DNA of 64,000 nucleotides from Wallemia ichthyophaga EXF-994. Lineage: Eukaryota > Basidiomycota > Wallemiomycetes > Wallemiales > Wallemiaceae. The notes under the pieces are model-generated. The model saw nothing but the letters and a program-made list of their open reading frames with translations. It was not told where the DNA came from and searched no databases. The translations under genes were made by a program, and so were the position numbers. Of the stretch, positions 1 to 12,478 are shown piece by piece; position 1 is the stretch's first letter, and every line of letters begins with the position of its first letter. The stretch covers positions 1 through 64,000 of the forward strand of contig NW_008806302.1 of the NCBI RefSeq assembly GCF_000400465.1, read 5' to 3'.

Positions 1-370
1 AAGCCCAAACCTTAACAGTTTCACCTCACAAAGACCAAGACGTTTACACAAAAGGTCTCAATAATATAATCAAAATACCGCTTGTCTCTCAAAATCATTT
101 ATCTTTCTGTTGTTGTCGATGCCGATGAAAATGATGGCCTTTTTGAGAAAAGGTTTTTTTCTAGGGCAAGAAAAAGACTGAGAACACAAATTTGAAGCCA
201 AATGCGATGCTTTATTGCTTTTGACATCCGAATGTTTACCATCTCTCAATCAATTTTATTTGTGCCACGATGTTCTTCTCGCTCAACGGGTGCTGGAGAG
301 GGTGTGTAAAGAGATGTCAAACATGCATGAAAGAGAATGCACAATTACTTAAGCCTACGTTCAGCGAAGC
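1..370. other. 3' flank, no gene seen
   Basis: This stretch lies downstream of the minus-strand secreted-protein gene that ends at 371. It is AT-rich with a few homopolymer runs. I see no tRNA, repeat or convincing reading frame in it. It probably holds only the 3' untranslated region and spacer. Confidence 0.5.
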
Positions 371-1475
371 TTAGTATTTCTTATCATCTAGCGGGTCGTT
401 GTACTTATGATTATCCTTTTTGTCGTCATATTTGCCGGTGCCGTACTGATTTTCGTTCTTTTTGCCTGGGTCATGGTTTACGTATTTGTCGATGTTTAGC
501 ATCTTCTCACCAGTATCGTAATTGCCAGCAGCAGCACCTTTCTTCTTGTCGTTGTAGTTATGGTGAGAGTCATTCTTCTTACCAGTGTTGTAGTGGTGGT
601 GTTGGTTCTTTTCAGTGTTATCGTGCTTGCTAGATTCTTGATCCTTGTGGCCTTTGTTACTCATCCAGTAGCTTTCAGACTTGCTATCATCCTTCTTGTC
701 ATCCTAGAGAAGGTGAGTTGAGTGCGTTGACTAGATAATTCTACCAACATTGTGGGCATAATTGTTGCCATCAGCTTTCTTCTGATATTCCCTGAGCAGC
801 TTTTCCAACTCCTTTTGGTGCTGCCTGAGCTGTCCTCTGTATGACTCTTTGTTGTGTTTGTTGTGGTGGCTATCACCTTTGAAATCGTTCTTGTAGTCCT
901 TCTCGTAATCATCCTTGTAATCGCGGTTGTTGCCGTGTTGATTAGCTGCTTTTTTTACAGTCTCGTATTTGTCAGTACCTGCACCTGCATCTGCACCCTG
1001 CTTCTTGTCGTTGTCGTGCTGGCCAGAGTCATGCTTCTTGTCGCTTTCGTACTTGGTGGAGTCATGTTTCATGTTGCGGGAATCGTTTTCGTATTGGTTG
1101 TCATTCTTGTCAGACTTCCAGTACTCGTCTATCTTCTGGTTCTGATAATCTGTTAGCTAATTTTCACTAGACATCGCTACAACCAACCTTGACATCCACT
1201 CTGTTCTTCTTAGCAGCCTCATTGTTCAGCTTGATCTGCTTTTCGTCCTCTTCGCTGTGCTTCTTGAGCGCCTCTTCATGGGATAGCTTGTCCTGCTCAT
1301 CGTATTTGCCGTGGTTGTCGTCGTTCTTGGAATTGGTACCCTTACCATGAATTTGGTGCTTGTTTTCAAGATCCTTTTCATCTCCACCACGCGAGATGTT
1401 GCCAGCTGAGGCCACTGATGCAATGGTGCCAGTGAAGGCGAAAGCGGTTAGAATTTTGGCGTTGTTGAAGTACAT
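371..1475 (-). CDS. Secreted Lys/Asp/Asn/His-rich repeat protein
   Basis: Three minus-strand exons, 1188-1475, 749-1141 and 371-703, join in phase to give about 337 residues. Residues 1-24 are a clear signal peptide (MYFNNAKILTAFAFTGTIAS, ending ASA), so the protein is probably secreted or placed in the cell wall. The mature part has almost no Cys or Trp and is dominated by Lys, Asp, Asn, His, Gly and Tyr, so it is probably disordered and strongly hydrophilic. Exons 2 and 3 look like two copies of one module: each has a Y-W-x-S-D/N-K start, a DKK(Q/K)GA(D/A)AG core and a DKY stretch. Both introns (1142-1187 and 704-748) begin GTTGGT, an unusual donor here. I do not recognise the family; an osmotic-stress or wall function is only a guess. 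Confidence 0.75.
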
Positions 1476-2231
1476 TGTAATATGCTGATATGTAAGGAAG
1501 AGCAAAGAAAATGCGCTTCTTAAATACACCGCTGGGCTGATACCTCCTCTGCTATCATCACACCTCGTCATTTGGTGATATTGCCAAATAATTTGGCTGA
1601 AATTGCAGATAAATCAAGGTTGGAAATATAAGTAAGGCTTTGTATTCTGGGTGTGCGTCACTGTCTATATTGCGTGTGAGATTCACGTTAGTTTTTGTGG
1701 CCGATCAACAAATTGGGCTATGAATAGATGACAGTCGCTGGCCTTTGAACAAGGAAATTACTGTCTTGACATTAGCTTCAGTCTCAAGAGATTGATGCGG
1801 GTAGTGAAAGAGTGAATTCAAGGTACATGTTAGTTAATGCTTTTCACGTTGATACAAATTAGAATCACGCTTTGGCAGCGTTTGAGAAAATATTGAATAT
1901 AATATATATGTTATGCGTCAACTTGAGATTAGCGGGCCTATAACTGTCAAAGCTTTGAGATTTTGAAGCGGCTGAATGATTGATTTTAAAGTACTTTACA
2001 TGATACATGACCACCTATGGTGTATTTGACAGTGGATTGGAACTAGAGAAGCTTTCAACACATTTTCAGTAGCTTTATAACACTCTGAAAGTGTTACAAG
2101 AATCCTTGACTAATACAAGCCCAAACTATCGGCCCTCGCAAATTTGGCCAAGACCACAAATTTCATCACACTCAAATAATGGAAAAGACGTTCAAAAGCG
2201 AGCTCATATATTTAGTTTGTACAACTTGTTC
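1476..2231. other. Intergenic, promoter side of the secreted protein gene
   Basis: AT-rich spacer between the start of the secreted repeat-protein gene and the end of the L28 gene. No reading frame has convincing composition and no RNA gene is visible. Confidence 0.4.
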
Positions 2232-2811
2232 TTAAGCAGTGAGAACGACAACACCACCAGCTTCCTTGATCTTCTTCTCAGCAAGCTCAGAAACGAATCT
2301 GGCCTTGACGATGACTGGCTGTGAGAGTCTACCCTTACCGAGGACCTTACCGTAACCGTGATGGAGAGTGTCGACGACTGGGACTAAGTCGCTGCTCTTC
2401 TCGGTTTGAGACTTGTCTTGCTCGGAAACCAAAGTCCAGATCTTGTCGATGTTGAGGACTGGTCTCCAGTAGACGTTGTTCTTGAGGTGGTAGTGACGGT
2501 CACCAACCTTACCGAAGTAACCAGGGTGGTACCTATCGAAGTTGGTTCTGTGGTGGTGCTGACCACCAGCTAAACCACGACCACCTGGATGCTTACGGTG
2601 TTTCTACTACAGTTAGTAATTTCCAGTATAGCTTGTAAGCCTGCTTACACCAATTCTACCGTGACCAGCGCTGACCTGTGGTCTCTGTCAGCAATAACCC
2701 CTTGAACGAATATCCAAACTTACGTGACCACGTGATCTACGATTCTTGTGCAAACGGGTTGGCTAACGAAATCGTTAGATTGTCATTTAACATGTTCACT
2801 CTGCTAACCAT
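2232..2811 (-). CDS. RPL28: 60S ribosomal protein L28 (uL15)
   Basis: Structural protein of the large ribosomal subunit. It is recognised from the core [14 protein letters not shown], then [14 protein letters not shown] and the end AGGVVVLTA. Four exons join as 2809-2811, 2724-2762, 2649-2675 and 2232-2603 (minus strand), giving about 146 residues, close to the 148-149 usual in fungi and animals. The first exon is only the ATG; the intron begins right after it. The three introns (2763-2808, 2676-2723 and 2604-2648) are 45-48 nt. The N-terminal [13 protein letters not shown] then VSAGHGRIG matches the family's KTRKxRGHVSxGxGRIG pattern. Splicing is inferred from phase and family match, and the fit is tight. 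Confidence 0.93.
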
Positions 2812-3279
2812 CTTAGAACTTGGTAGTGGTGGAGAAAACTGTCTTCTTTCGATCAAAATTGAGAAGAGCAAGAAAATAAAAAATGAATATCGATATTTAT
2901 ATTCCAATGATTTGTGCAAATCTACCACTCCATTTGTATCTCCACTGCCCGCTCTTTTTTTCTATGTTTTATGCGTCGAATAAATTTGCTTCGGAGGTAC
3001 ATCACATCTGATAGGCGCTTGTGAGGCTTGTGAGGCTTGTAAAGCGATTGAAATACTGCTGCTATTTATGGCATTAAATTAAGTTAGCTTTTAGCCTCGT
3101 AGGGTTTCCCTCTAGATTCAGACTTCTCGGATAGATTCATATCCGGGAGGAGTTCAAGTGGGTATTGTAATCAGAATTAATTATCGATTAGATGGCAAGA
3201 TGGCTTCTGTAGCTGTCTGTACATCTACGGCACTCATAGGCACCCACCTTGATGCTGGACCATCATCATCTCACCAGCC
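2812..3279. other. Divergent promoter region between RPL28 and TEL2
   Basis: About 470 bases separate the ATG of the ribosomal protein gene (minus) from the first ATG of the Tel2 gene (plus). It includes a short direct repeat near 3018-3040 (GTGAGGCTT units). No other gene is seen. Confidence 0.4.
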
Positions 3280-5899
3280 ATGCACCACCTCTTTAACTAC
3301 AAGAACGAGCTGAGAAAGGGACTCTCAGACAAAGTCTACGTAGATAGACTTCAGAATTTACTGCCTTCTCTTCTCGACGAACTTGGCAACGACCAGGAAT
3401 TGCGTCAGCTATTGATTAGCAGCGCAGAGTCCAGATTGAAGGATACAGCGCAACAGATTTCAAGACACCTCTCTAATGATTCGCCGCTAAGCAACATTAC
3501 CTGTGCAATCCTCTTGCTTGAGCTGCTCCTCATCAACATCAACATCTACAAGAACGCACAAGACGACGATGGCGTGGATGCCCTTCTACGCCTGCCAACG
3601 CGCATATCCAATCTCAGTGATCGTTTATCTCTCGCGAAAATACCCATCCCGTCTATTCTTTTACCAGAGTGGGTGTCTTATCCATTTGCTGCGAGTTGCT
3701 GACGCGGCTGCCAGCAACTTTACAGCCAAATTCACTCGGGACTATCTCTCAACTCTATCATCACCATCCTCGAAAGTTTCTAGCTATCCCCTTGAACGAC
3801 TCCATCTGCTTGGCTACGTGCGATACAGTGAGAGATTCAACAACTTCTGGAGCGTGACTATTAAATATTGCGACAAGCACAAGAAATGCTATGAGAGAAT
3901 TAGACTAATGCTCTTGGACCTCACGCCTACTCAGCTATCTACGTATTTTGAAGAGTTTCTTAACGCTGTGAGAGATTCAAATAGAGATGTCAAAGATATA
4001 GCACGGATACTTGCTTCTTTGTTTGGTGAGATAGACGAAAGCACCTTGGACACCATCACTAGCGTCCTAGTCGGCGGAAGTAGAGTTCTGGCTGCCGAGA
4101 TGATCATGCGTTCGCTGACACTTTGGATATCATTGTCGCCTCATTCATTCACCATATTCAGAGGTATACTGGAGGTCTGGACTAACACCAGATTCATTAA
4201 GAAGGCACCAGTCGCACAACTCACTTTATACTCAACAATGCTGCTCCTGCTTATACAAAGGAATGGCGTCAAGAGACATATACCAAGAAACCTGATGCAC
4301 GAAAGCATTGTTACACACGCAATACCCACTTATCTCTCCCTTCCCAACCCATTCAGCAAGTTGCTCGGTATGCTGGTAGCTCAACATCTGGCCAACTTTG
4401 ATGGTGTCGACAGACTGGTATTTGGTGAGGACGCATTTTCAGGCAGCGGTCTTGGCAGGGCGGAGATTCAAGGTGTGATTGAATTGTTGAATAGAGCAAA
4501 GACCGACGATGGCAGCGTCCCTGACCCTATTATCGAGCAGCCACCGGAAGCTTCAACAAGCAGTTCTCCAGAGGTGCAAGAGGAGAGCGACAGTGACGAC
4601 GACTCGATAGTGGGCTATGAGATAGATGAGGATAAAACTCAAGTGAATAAACCCGACAGCGACGACGAGGAAGCAGCCAACGATCCAACAATCCTCTCCA
4701 AGCGTAAAATAGGTCGACCTGTATACATTGCAGAGCTGAACGATATGCTGCGGCATGACGGCAAGGAGGGTAATGAGGCGGCAGTGTCGCAGGAAGTGGC
4801 ATTGAAGTGGGCAGCTGCGCTCATCAACGATAAGCGGGAGCATAGAGAGCTGCTCGAGAATTCAAACAACCTCACTTTTACTCTGCTTACCCTTCAGGAT
4901 CAATTTGCTTTGAGCGACTTTGAGGAGCTACGAAGCGAGTCTCTGAGGGTGCTTGTAGTATGTTCACCTCAGCGAGCAGGATTGTGAGTGGTAGTGTATA
5001 CTTTTGAACTTCCCTAACAGCCTACCAGATGCCTCACACAGCACCTCTTCAGCACATCCCTTTCACTCAGACAGCGCTTGACCGCTCTACACGCTCTCGG
5101 ATTAGGCGTGCGCGAGCTTTCCACTGGCACATCCACAAAAATCACCAACACCACCACACCATTAACCAAGAAAGCAATCCCAGCGAAAGTAGCCAACGAC
5201 TCTGAGATCGAGGACATTCTCAAAGAGTTCTCACAGGCCAGCATATCAGACGCGAGAACAAAAGCTGGCGAGGCAGTCCCCAGCGTGACTCGAGAGAGGA
5301 AGCTAAGAGTTGGATCTGACAAGCCATCGAAGCCGCTTATAGTGGAGAGGTACTCCTCCGAGACCACACCCACTCCGTCGAACGCACTGGAGCAGTACAG
5401 AATCGTTGATCGCCAGTCGAGGGTGCAGAATGTTAAATTCCACCATATTGCCAGTGAACACTTTGTGATGCCGCTCATTAACGAAATGTGGTTCGCACTC
5501 AATCAGCAAGTCAGCATCAAGCTGGACAAGGAGTTTTTAGGGCCACTATTGCGCACGCTCGCTGTGATGCTATGGTCTGCGAGAAACGCTCCAGAGTTCT
5601 TGCACGTTCTCGCTCCCGAGTCGCTTGAGCTGGTTTTGGCTCTACCCCAGTATGTCATCGCTGACTCTGTCAGTGTCGCTCTCGCGCTCGTCAGTCTCTC
5701 GGACGATATTGATGGTGGGAGAACTCTCGCGGAAAGCTCCAAGCTGCCGCTGCTGAGACGTTGGGCCGAGACGGCGTACGAGTCGCTCGAAAGTACCCCT
5801 GAGAGTAGAACTTGCGCCGCCTTGCTTGTCAAAGTGCAAGAAATTTGGGATAGACACTCGACACTGGTCATGGCAACCACTCTGTCAGTTGGAATATAG
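3280..5899 (+). CDS. TEL2: Tel2/Clk-2 telomere length regulation protein
   Basis: Tel2 is the subunit of the TTT co-chaperone complex that stabilises PIKK kinases (TOR, ATM, ATR relatives). Exons 3280-3694, 3726-4983 and 5029-5899 join in phase to about 847 residues, within the family range. Recognisable parts are the linker end GRPVYIAELNDMLR, the conserved helical block LTQHLFS then ALHALGLGVREL just after intron 2, and the C-terminal repeats with LLRTLAVMLWSA. An acidic Ser/Asp/Glu stretch (about 4560-4680) precedes the conserved domain, where CK2-phosphorylated linkers sit in other Tel2 proteins. Intron 2 (4984-5028) is textbook. Intron 1 is placed at 3695-3725 (31 nt); a donor near 3672 is possible, so residues there are uncertain. 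Confidence 0.83.
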
Positions 5900-7118
5900 A
5901 CTATTCATAGAGTATATGTTTGAAATTGCATGCACAAAGATAATGAGATGTAAATAAGTTTGGTCTGAGACTCTGACCTGAGTGTCGCGCGTTGTATTTC
6001 TGTGTAAAACATCTTGCTATTTATTACACGCACTCAGAAATGGATGAAATGTAATGATTCGTGCCTGTGCCTCCCATTCATCTCACTTCACCTCATTTCC
6101 GAAAAGACACCTAACGCAGATAATAATTTCTCAGCATGGAAAAAAAGAGGAGCTAACATGAGAAAACTTATGAATATTTCGCTGCTGAAGACTTCAAGCA
6201 CCTCTGCATAAATAATAAATCCTTCAGCTCAATTATGCGACTTAACAAGAATATCTATCAGACATGGAAAAAAAGCGGTGATAATATCGAAAAGGTAGTA
6301 AAAGAAGAACAAAAACGCTTCTATGGTGAGACGGCAAATAGATTTCTACATAAATTCCACTATGAGGCTCTCAGCTCCCATAGAAATAGAGAAGTTACCA
6401 AGTGAGTAAAGGTAAGCATCTCAAATTACGATAGTATAGCTAATACAAGGAGATTTGGGGTTCATTTTAACTCTCTTACCGCTATAAACGTATCAAGGAC
6501 TATCACGAGGCTGTAGTTTGCTATCTAGAAAACGAAAAACCTTGAATCGTTAGTGCCTAATTTGAAAGGGCCACGTTAGGTCACTGCAATGCGTAGATAC
6601 GATTAAACTGAAACAAAGCAAACTGTCTTGTTCCGAGTGGGCAATCATGACGTCAAAATCACCATCGATACAATGGATTTAATAGTATTGAATGATGAAA
6701 TAATAGAGCTTTAAGATATCTTTTCTAAATTCCTCCAATTTTGGTATAAACCCAGTTCACTTTTCACGCAAAGATTCTTTTTCAATTATCTTTTTTTTTT
6801 AAATACTGAGCTTGTATTCCTCGATAAAAACTGGATTCACAGCCTCATAAGGACTCACTTAGCTTTGCTGCGATTGCAGCGACTAATCATATTCAAAGGG
6901 AAATCGGAAGAAGTGAGTTCTAACAACCAAAAGACTACATTGGCACTCGCAAGATATTAGTTCGAGTTAATGTTGATGACGAAACAACATGTAAAATAAT
7001 TCGTATATGCCATAATAATTCAATAATTTGAAACATTCATATTCTAATGGTGCATAATGGTACAGAACAATAATTACAATATTCCATTTGAGGATTTGTT
7101 TTTGGTCATGACACGCGA
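5900..7118. other. AT-rich intergenic region with one small coding-like stretch
   Basis: Spacer between Tel2 and histone H3. Apart from the possible short exon listed separately at 6157-6402, I find no gene or RNA. Long A and T runs occur around 6789-6800. Confidence 0.4.
6157..6402 (+). other. Possible exon or relic of an unknown small gene
   Basis: An open stretch of about 80 codons reads KTYEYFAAEDFKHLC and onwards to a Lys/Glu-rich, helix-like end (EEQKRFYGETANRF). It has no ATG of its own. It is preceded by a plausible branch site and acceptor (GCTAACATGAG) and followed at 6401 by a good donor GTGAGT with a branch-like GCTAAT before an acceptor near 6450. A WKKxGxN motif occurs here and again just upstream in another frame. 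It may be the middle exon of a small gene or a decayed gene. No family recognised. Confidence 0.3.
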
Positions 7119-8244
<1,126 letters not shown>

Positions 8245-8354
8245 TTTGGCGCTCGTCTTCCCCTCCCCCTCCCAGCTATTGTAATTGTTTTGTACCATTT
8301 AGATTGATTGAACTTAATGCTTATAAACCACTGCGTGATCACTCAATGTTCATT

Positions 8355-8390
8355 GTGTGTGTGTGTGTGTGTTCTTTTTTTTTTTTTTTG
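8355..8390. repeat. (GT)9 microsatellite followed by a T tract
   Basis: Nine GT dinucleotides (8355-8372) run into a poly-T block. It lies in the spacer between the convergent H4 and acid phosphatase genes, so it is in 3' untranslated or spacer DNA. Confidence 0.85.
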
Positions 8391-8474
8391 TAATTACTAA
8401 CGCTTTTCTATCAGTTTACAGTAGCGACTGCTGATCAAACGTGTACGTAATAAAAGTGATACATCCCAAATGGT

Positions 8475-10053
8475 TTAAAATTCGCTCCCAAACTCATCAT
8501 GGGCTTTGTACAGCGTTTGCTGGTCGAGCACGGTATCATTCTTCGACGCGATGAAAGCATGCGTCATGTGGATCCTGTTGTGAATCGTGAATTCGTCATA
8601 CCCAAATGCACCCTGTATAAGCCTCCTAGACTCGTCTGAAATGCTGTCTGCCATCGCATCCAGCCCATCGTAGTGTCCAGCAGCACCTGAGACGATATAC
8701 CATGGAGCTTTAGGGTTGCCTAATTCTTTCGGGTCGACATTGTCGTTAACCATTGGCGCGAGTCGCTCATAGAAGTGAATGTGCCCGTGGTATACAAGTT
8801 CGACGCCGTACTTGACGAAGAGCGGATCGAACACTTCCATGCAGCCGGGACATCCTCGGTATGTTCCGTACCACGGACGATGGCCGCAAACTATGATCCA
8901 CGGAGTCACACCCCTATTGAAATTCCCGAGCTCACCCTCCAGCCACTCGAGCTGCTCGTTGGGCTCGCCGAGGTCTTCCTGCTCAGGATCGCGGCTCGTG
9001 CCTGGCGGAGGAACACCATTTTTTATGTCTGTTTCCGTGTTGATTTGGATAAAATTCATCGGTCCCACCTCCATACTCCACCAAAAATTGGTCAGTCACC
9101 CGCTCTCCTCACCGTTCATATAAAACTTGTCCTTGAAAAACGTGAACTTGCGCTGTCCTTGAGGTATATTGTCGACCATAATCGTGTGGTTGGTTTCTGG
9201 GTCTGTGTATGTATTGCCTTTAGTTAAAAGCTGCTCGTGGTTGCCTATCCCTGCCATATACGGTGTTCCTTTTGAAAATTGTGACGTCTGATTGAAAAAT
9301 GTTTCGAGAATCAGCTCGTACGTCTCACTCATCTGCTGGAAGAGCGACACATCAAGTATGCTATTGAGATATCCAGACACGATCTCTTATAAGACAATTA
9401 ATCTTCACACTCCATATCATCGCGAAACCCACCCTTCCAACATCGTCAGCGTGTGCAAAATCGCCATTCTGGTATATAAACAGATACTTGTGCTGGTTGT
9501 CGATGAGCGCTTTCATTGTCGAACGCTCCCCCTCATCCAATCGTGCGAAGTCTTCGACACTTTTCGGTGCGTCAGTTGAAAGGCCTGTGTGATAGATGTA
9601 TTAGATATTTGGGAGCTATAATAGAAGTCCTGCAAAACACCTACCCAAAGGACCCATAACCCCCATGTCCCCTAGAGCAGCAAACTTTAATTCGCGATTG
9701 TCGCCAGGTGAGACAGTCGTTCTGAAAGAGTATGTTGGCGAGCGCTTGCAGGTTCCATCAACATCTAAGCATGACTGGTAATAATATTGCGTGTCCGGCT
9801 CCAGATTTCGAAGAGGGACTTTGTGTGTGGTGCTTCGGGCTGTCGCGTAAGATGATGATGTGCCATTGGCCTGCGCAATCAAGCTGTCCGGTGATAATCC
9901 GTAGAAAACCTTTGGCGAGCCCTCTAGCATCGCATTTCCGAGGGTATTGAAGGCAATATTCATACCTATATCTCTAGCTATTGCAATGCGATGCTGATAC
10001 GTAGAAGTAGCCGCAGTGGCTGCTATGAAGCTCATTAGAGCTTCTTTTATCAT
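8475..10053 (-). CDS. Purple acid phosphatase-like metallophosphatase with an in-frame TGA
   Basis: Fungal purple acid phosphatase family: an N-terminal fibronectin-like domain, then a calcineurin-like dinuclear metal phosphatase, usually secreted or vacuolar. Exons 9645-10053, 9433-9584 and 9384-or-below to 8475 join in phase. Metal ligand motifs appear in order: GDMG, GDFAHADD, GNHE, CGHRPWY and HGHIHFYER. The coding frame is broken by one TGA at 9096-9098. Translation before it ends FYMNGEESG and resumes after it as LTNFWWSMEVGPMNF in the same frame; family members read ESGG(V/x)xNFWYS here, so the TGA replaces a single sense codon. No intron that fits phase can remove it. It may be a young pseudogene, a sequencing error, or a readthrough site (TGA CTG). 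Confidence 0.8.
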
Positions 10054-10553
10054 GGCTGGCGGTAAGAAAGACGCTTTTTAGTGCTAGTGAAACTTCTTCT
10101 GCCGCTGCTTCTCAAATCTTGGAGGCTTCGCTTGCGGTAATAGAACTCCTAATGCAGTCCCTCTTATCACTTCCACGACTCATTGCTGTTTTTAAAACAT
10201 TTCGCACTTCTGCACGCATCTCGGCGGACTGATAGCGTGAAATCAATCTCTGCAACTCCTCCTAAACGCCAACGACGATGTATATCATTTTCCACAATAC
10301 TTTGAATTTACGTTGAGTAGCTCTAAAGTCATGTTGAAACGCCGAACCTCAGTTTGACAATCTATCAGCTTCCGCATGGCAGACCAATCGCAGGCTTAGA
10401 ATATCACGGCAACGGCAGCGATGCAGAGAGATTGCAGGGATTCGACCACCGATACAACCACCGATTTCACTCGCCGTTGCTTCCATCGAAGAAGCCGACT
10501 TTAGTTCGGAATGTACATAACTACGTCGCTATGACTTTTAAGACTCATACCCC
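10054..10553. other. Divergent spacer between acid phosphatase and MFS transporter
   Basis: About 500 bases hold the promoters of both flanking genes. Open frames here are short and have no recognisable content. Confidence 0.4.
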
Positions 10554-12354
10554 ATGTCCAAGGATGAGCACAGTGAGTCTGGCGAAAGCTCAGAACTTGC
10601 AAGGAGCGAGGAGGTGCATGTCCTCCCAAAGAACAACCTCTGGCTATGTCTACCGGCTCTTCTCCTCGTGACCTTCCTTGGCAGCTTAGACAGCACAATA
10701 GTCTCCGTCTCTCTAAATACCATCTCCAAAGACCTCAACTCGAGCAGCCAGAGCGCTTATTCGTGGGTTGGCACCATCTATCTGCTGACCTGCACGGTCG
10801 TGGGGCCTGTAACTGGCAAAATGACGGATATAATGGGCATGAAGCCAATGCTATACTCTGGGATCGCACTGTTTGTTTTGAGCTCGGGACTATGTGGGGC
10901 TTCTGTGAGCATGAAGCAGTTAATAGCATTTCGAGGTCTACAAGGACTTGGAAGGGGCATGATGAGGGTCTCAACGCAGATAATCATATCTAATATTATC
11001 ACATTGCAGAATAGAGGTCTCGTGAATTCGCTAGTAGGGCTGGTGCACTCTCTAAGCAATGCCATCGGTCCACTGATTGGAGGAGCAATAGCAGAGCACA
11101 CGTCGTGGTCTTGGGTGGGTGCATTTTCTGTTGTATTACCCAATCTCACAACATCTCTAGTGCTTTTGGATCAATCTGCCCACATCGGCGATTGCTTTCA
11201 CAATGTTATTCTTCTTTCTCAACGTTAGCCAGCCTCCACACGCCTCATTTAAGGAGAAGTTCAACTCGTTTGACTACCTTGGTTTGATCTTGATTGTGGG
11301 TGGGGCTGTCTGTGTTTTGTTGGGCTTCTCCTTGGCGTCATCGCTGTCTTGGCAGCACGCGGCGACGATTTCCCTCCTGATAATTGGTTGGCTTTTGCTC
11401 ATCACATTTGGAATTTGGGAAATCAAAGCGGAGAAGAAAGGCGTGTCTGTGATGGTACCGCCGCGACTATTCAAATCAATAACACCAACAGCCATTCTGA
11501 TAGGATGTGCGGCGCATAGTCTGGCCTTTTACATTAGTGGATTTTACCTTCCATTGTATTTTCAATATGCCAAGATGAGTACGCCTACTTTTGCAGGATT
11601 ACACGTTATCCCATTTGCATTTGGGTCATCATTCGCGTCCATTCTGTATGGCTATTTACTGGCAAAATTTAAGCGTTACAGGCCTATTATATGGTTTTGC
11701 TGGATCTTTTTTCTCGTTGGAAATGCACTAGTTATCAACCTTGATGCCAAGTCATCGCTGGCAAAGCAGATTGTGTATTTGCTGGTTATGGCTGTTGGAA
11801 ATGGTGGTTTGTTCAGCACACCTCTCACAGCTTTACAGGCGTGTATGACGCTGAAGCAGACCAACACATCTACGTCTTCCTTCACATTCGTGCGTGATCT
11901 TGCGGGCACAATGGGTATCTCGCTAGGTGGAGTGATTATGCACACTGAAGCGGTAAAGAGACTGTCGAAAATTGACGGTGGGCAGCGTTTTGCTGACATG
12001 TCAGAAATTGCATCTTTGAAAGAGGCAGATATTTCGGAAAATCTTCGAATGTCAGTGCAGCAGGCGTATTCAAAAGCTATCTCGACGAACTACATATTCA
12101 CATCATGCGTTATAGCTGTAGGTTTCCTTGCGTCCCTCTCCATCAAGAAGTATACCCTGGATGTGAAAAATATCAAGGAAGGTGAAGAGGAGGAGGATGG
12201 CGAGGAGAAGGGTGATGGGAATAAGAAGGGCTTTAGAAAAGAGGAAGATGAGGGCAAAGGAGAAATTCATCTCCCAGCAACGACAGCATCGAGTGACACT
12301 ACGTTGGTTAAAACTAAAGACATGGAGAATCAGAAACCAAAGCAGCATTTGTAA
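10554..12354 (+). CDS. MFS exporter, DHA2 (14-spanner) drug:H+ antiporter family
   Basis: Predicted plasma-membrane or vacuolar exporter of drugs or amino acids, about 584 residues. Exons 10554-11114 and 11161-12354 flank a 46-nt intron and join as SWSW then CFWINLPTSAIAF, the usual DHA2 TM6 start. Family motifs: LGSLDSTIVSVSL (motif D1) in TM1, a loop GKMTDIMGMKP (motif A) and RGLQGLGRGMM (motif B). Fourteen hydrophobic spans are visible. The C-terminal tail after about residue 530 is unusually charged, with runs of Glu, Lys and Asp. Substrate cannot be told from sequence. Confidence 0.9.
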
Positions 12355-12478
12355 AGCGGATTATTAAGTAGATAAATTATAATTTCCAATTTTAATTAGT
12401 ACAATGTCTTGCAGTTTGAGCGGCAAAGATGTGAAAAATTTATTAGCAGATTATGCTCCCTAGGCACAGTAAAGCATA

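Noticed and set aside
854-1156. Plus-strand hydrophobic ORF of 100 codons (many Val, Leu, Ile)
   Set aside because: It is the antisense of Lys/Asp/Asn-rich coding sequence, whose complement always reads as Val/Leu/Ile. It lacks promoter or splice support.
8353-8390. GT repeat as a possible Z-DNA control element of histone H4
   Set aside because: It lies downstream of the gene between convergent stops and is ordinary simple sequence.
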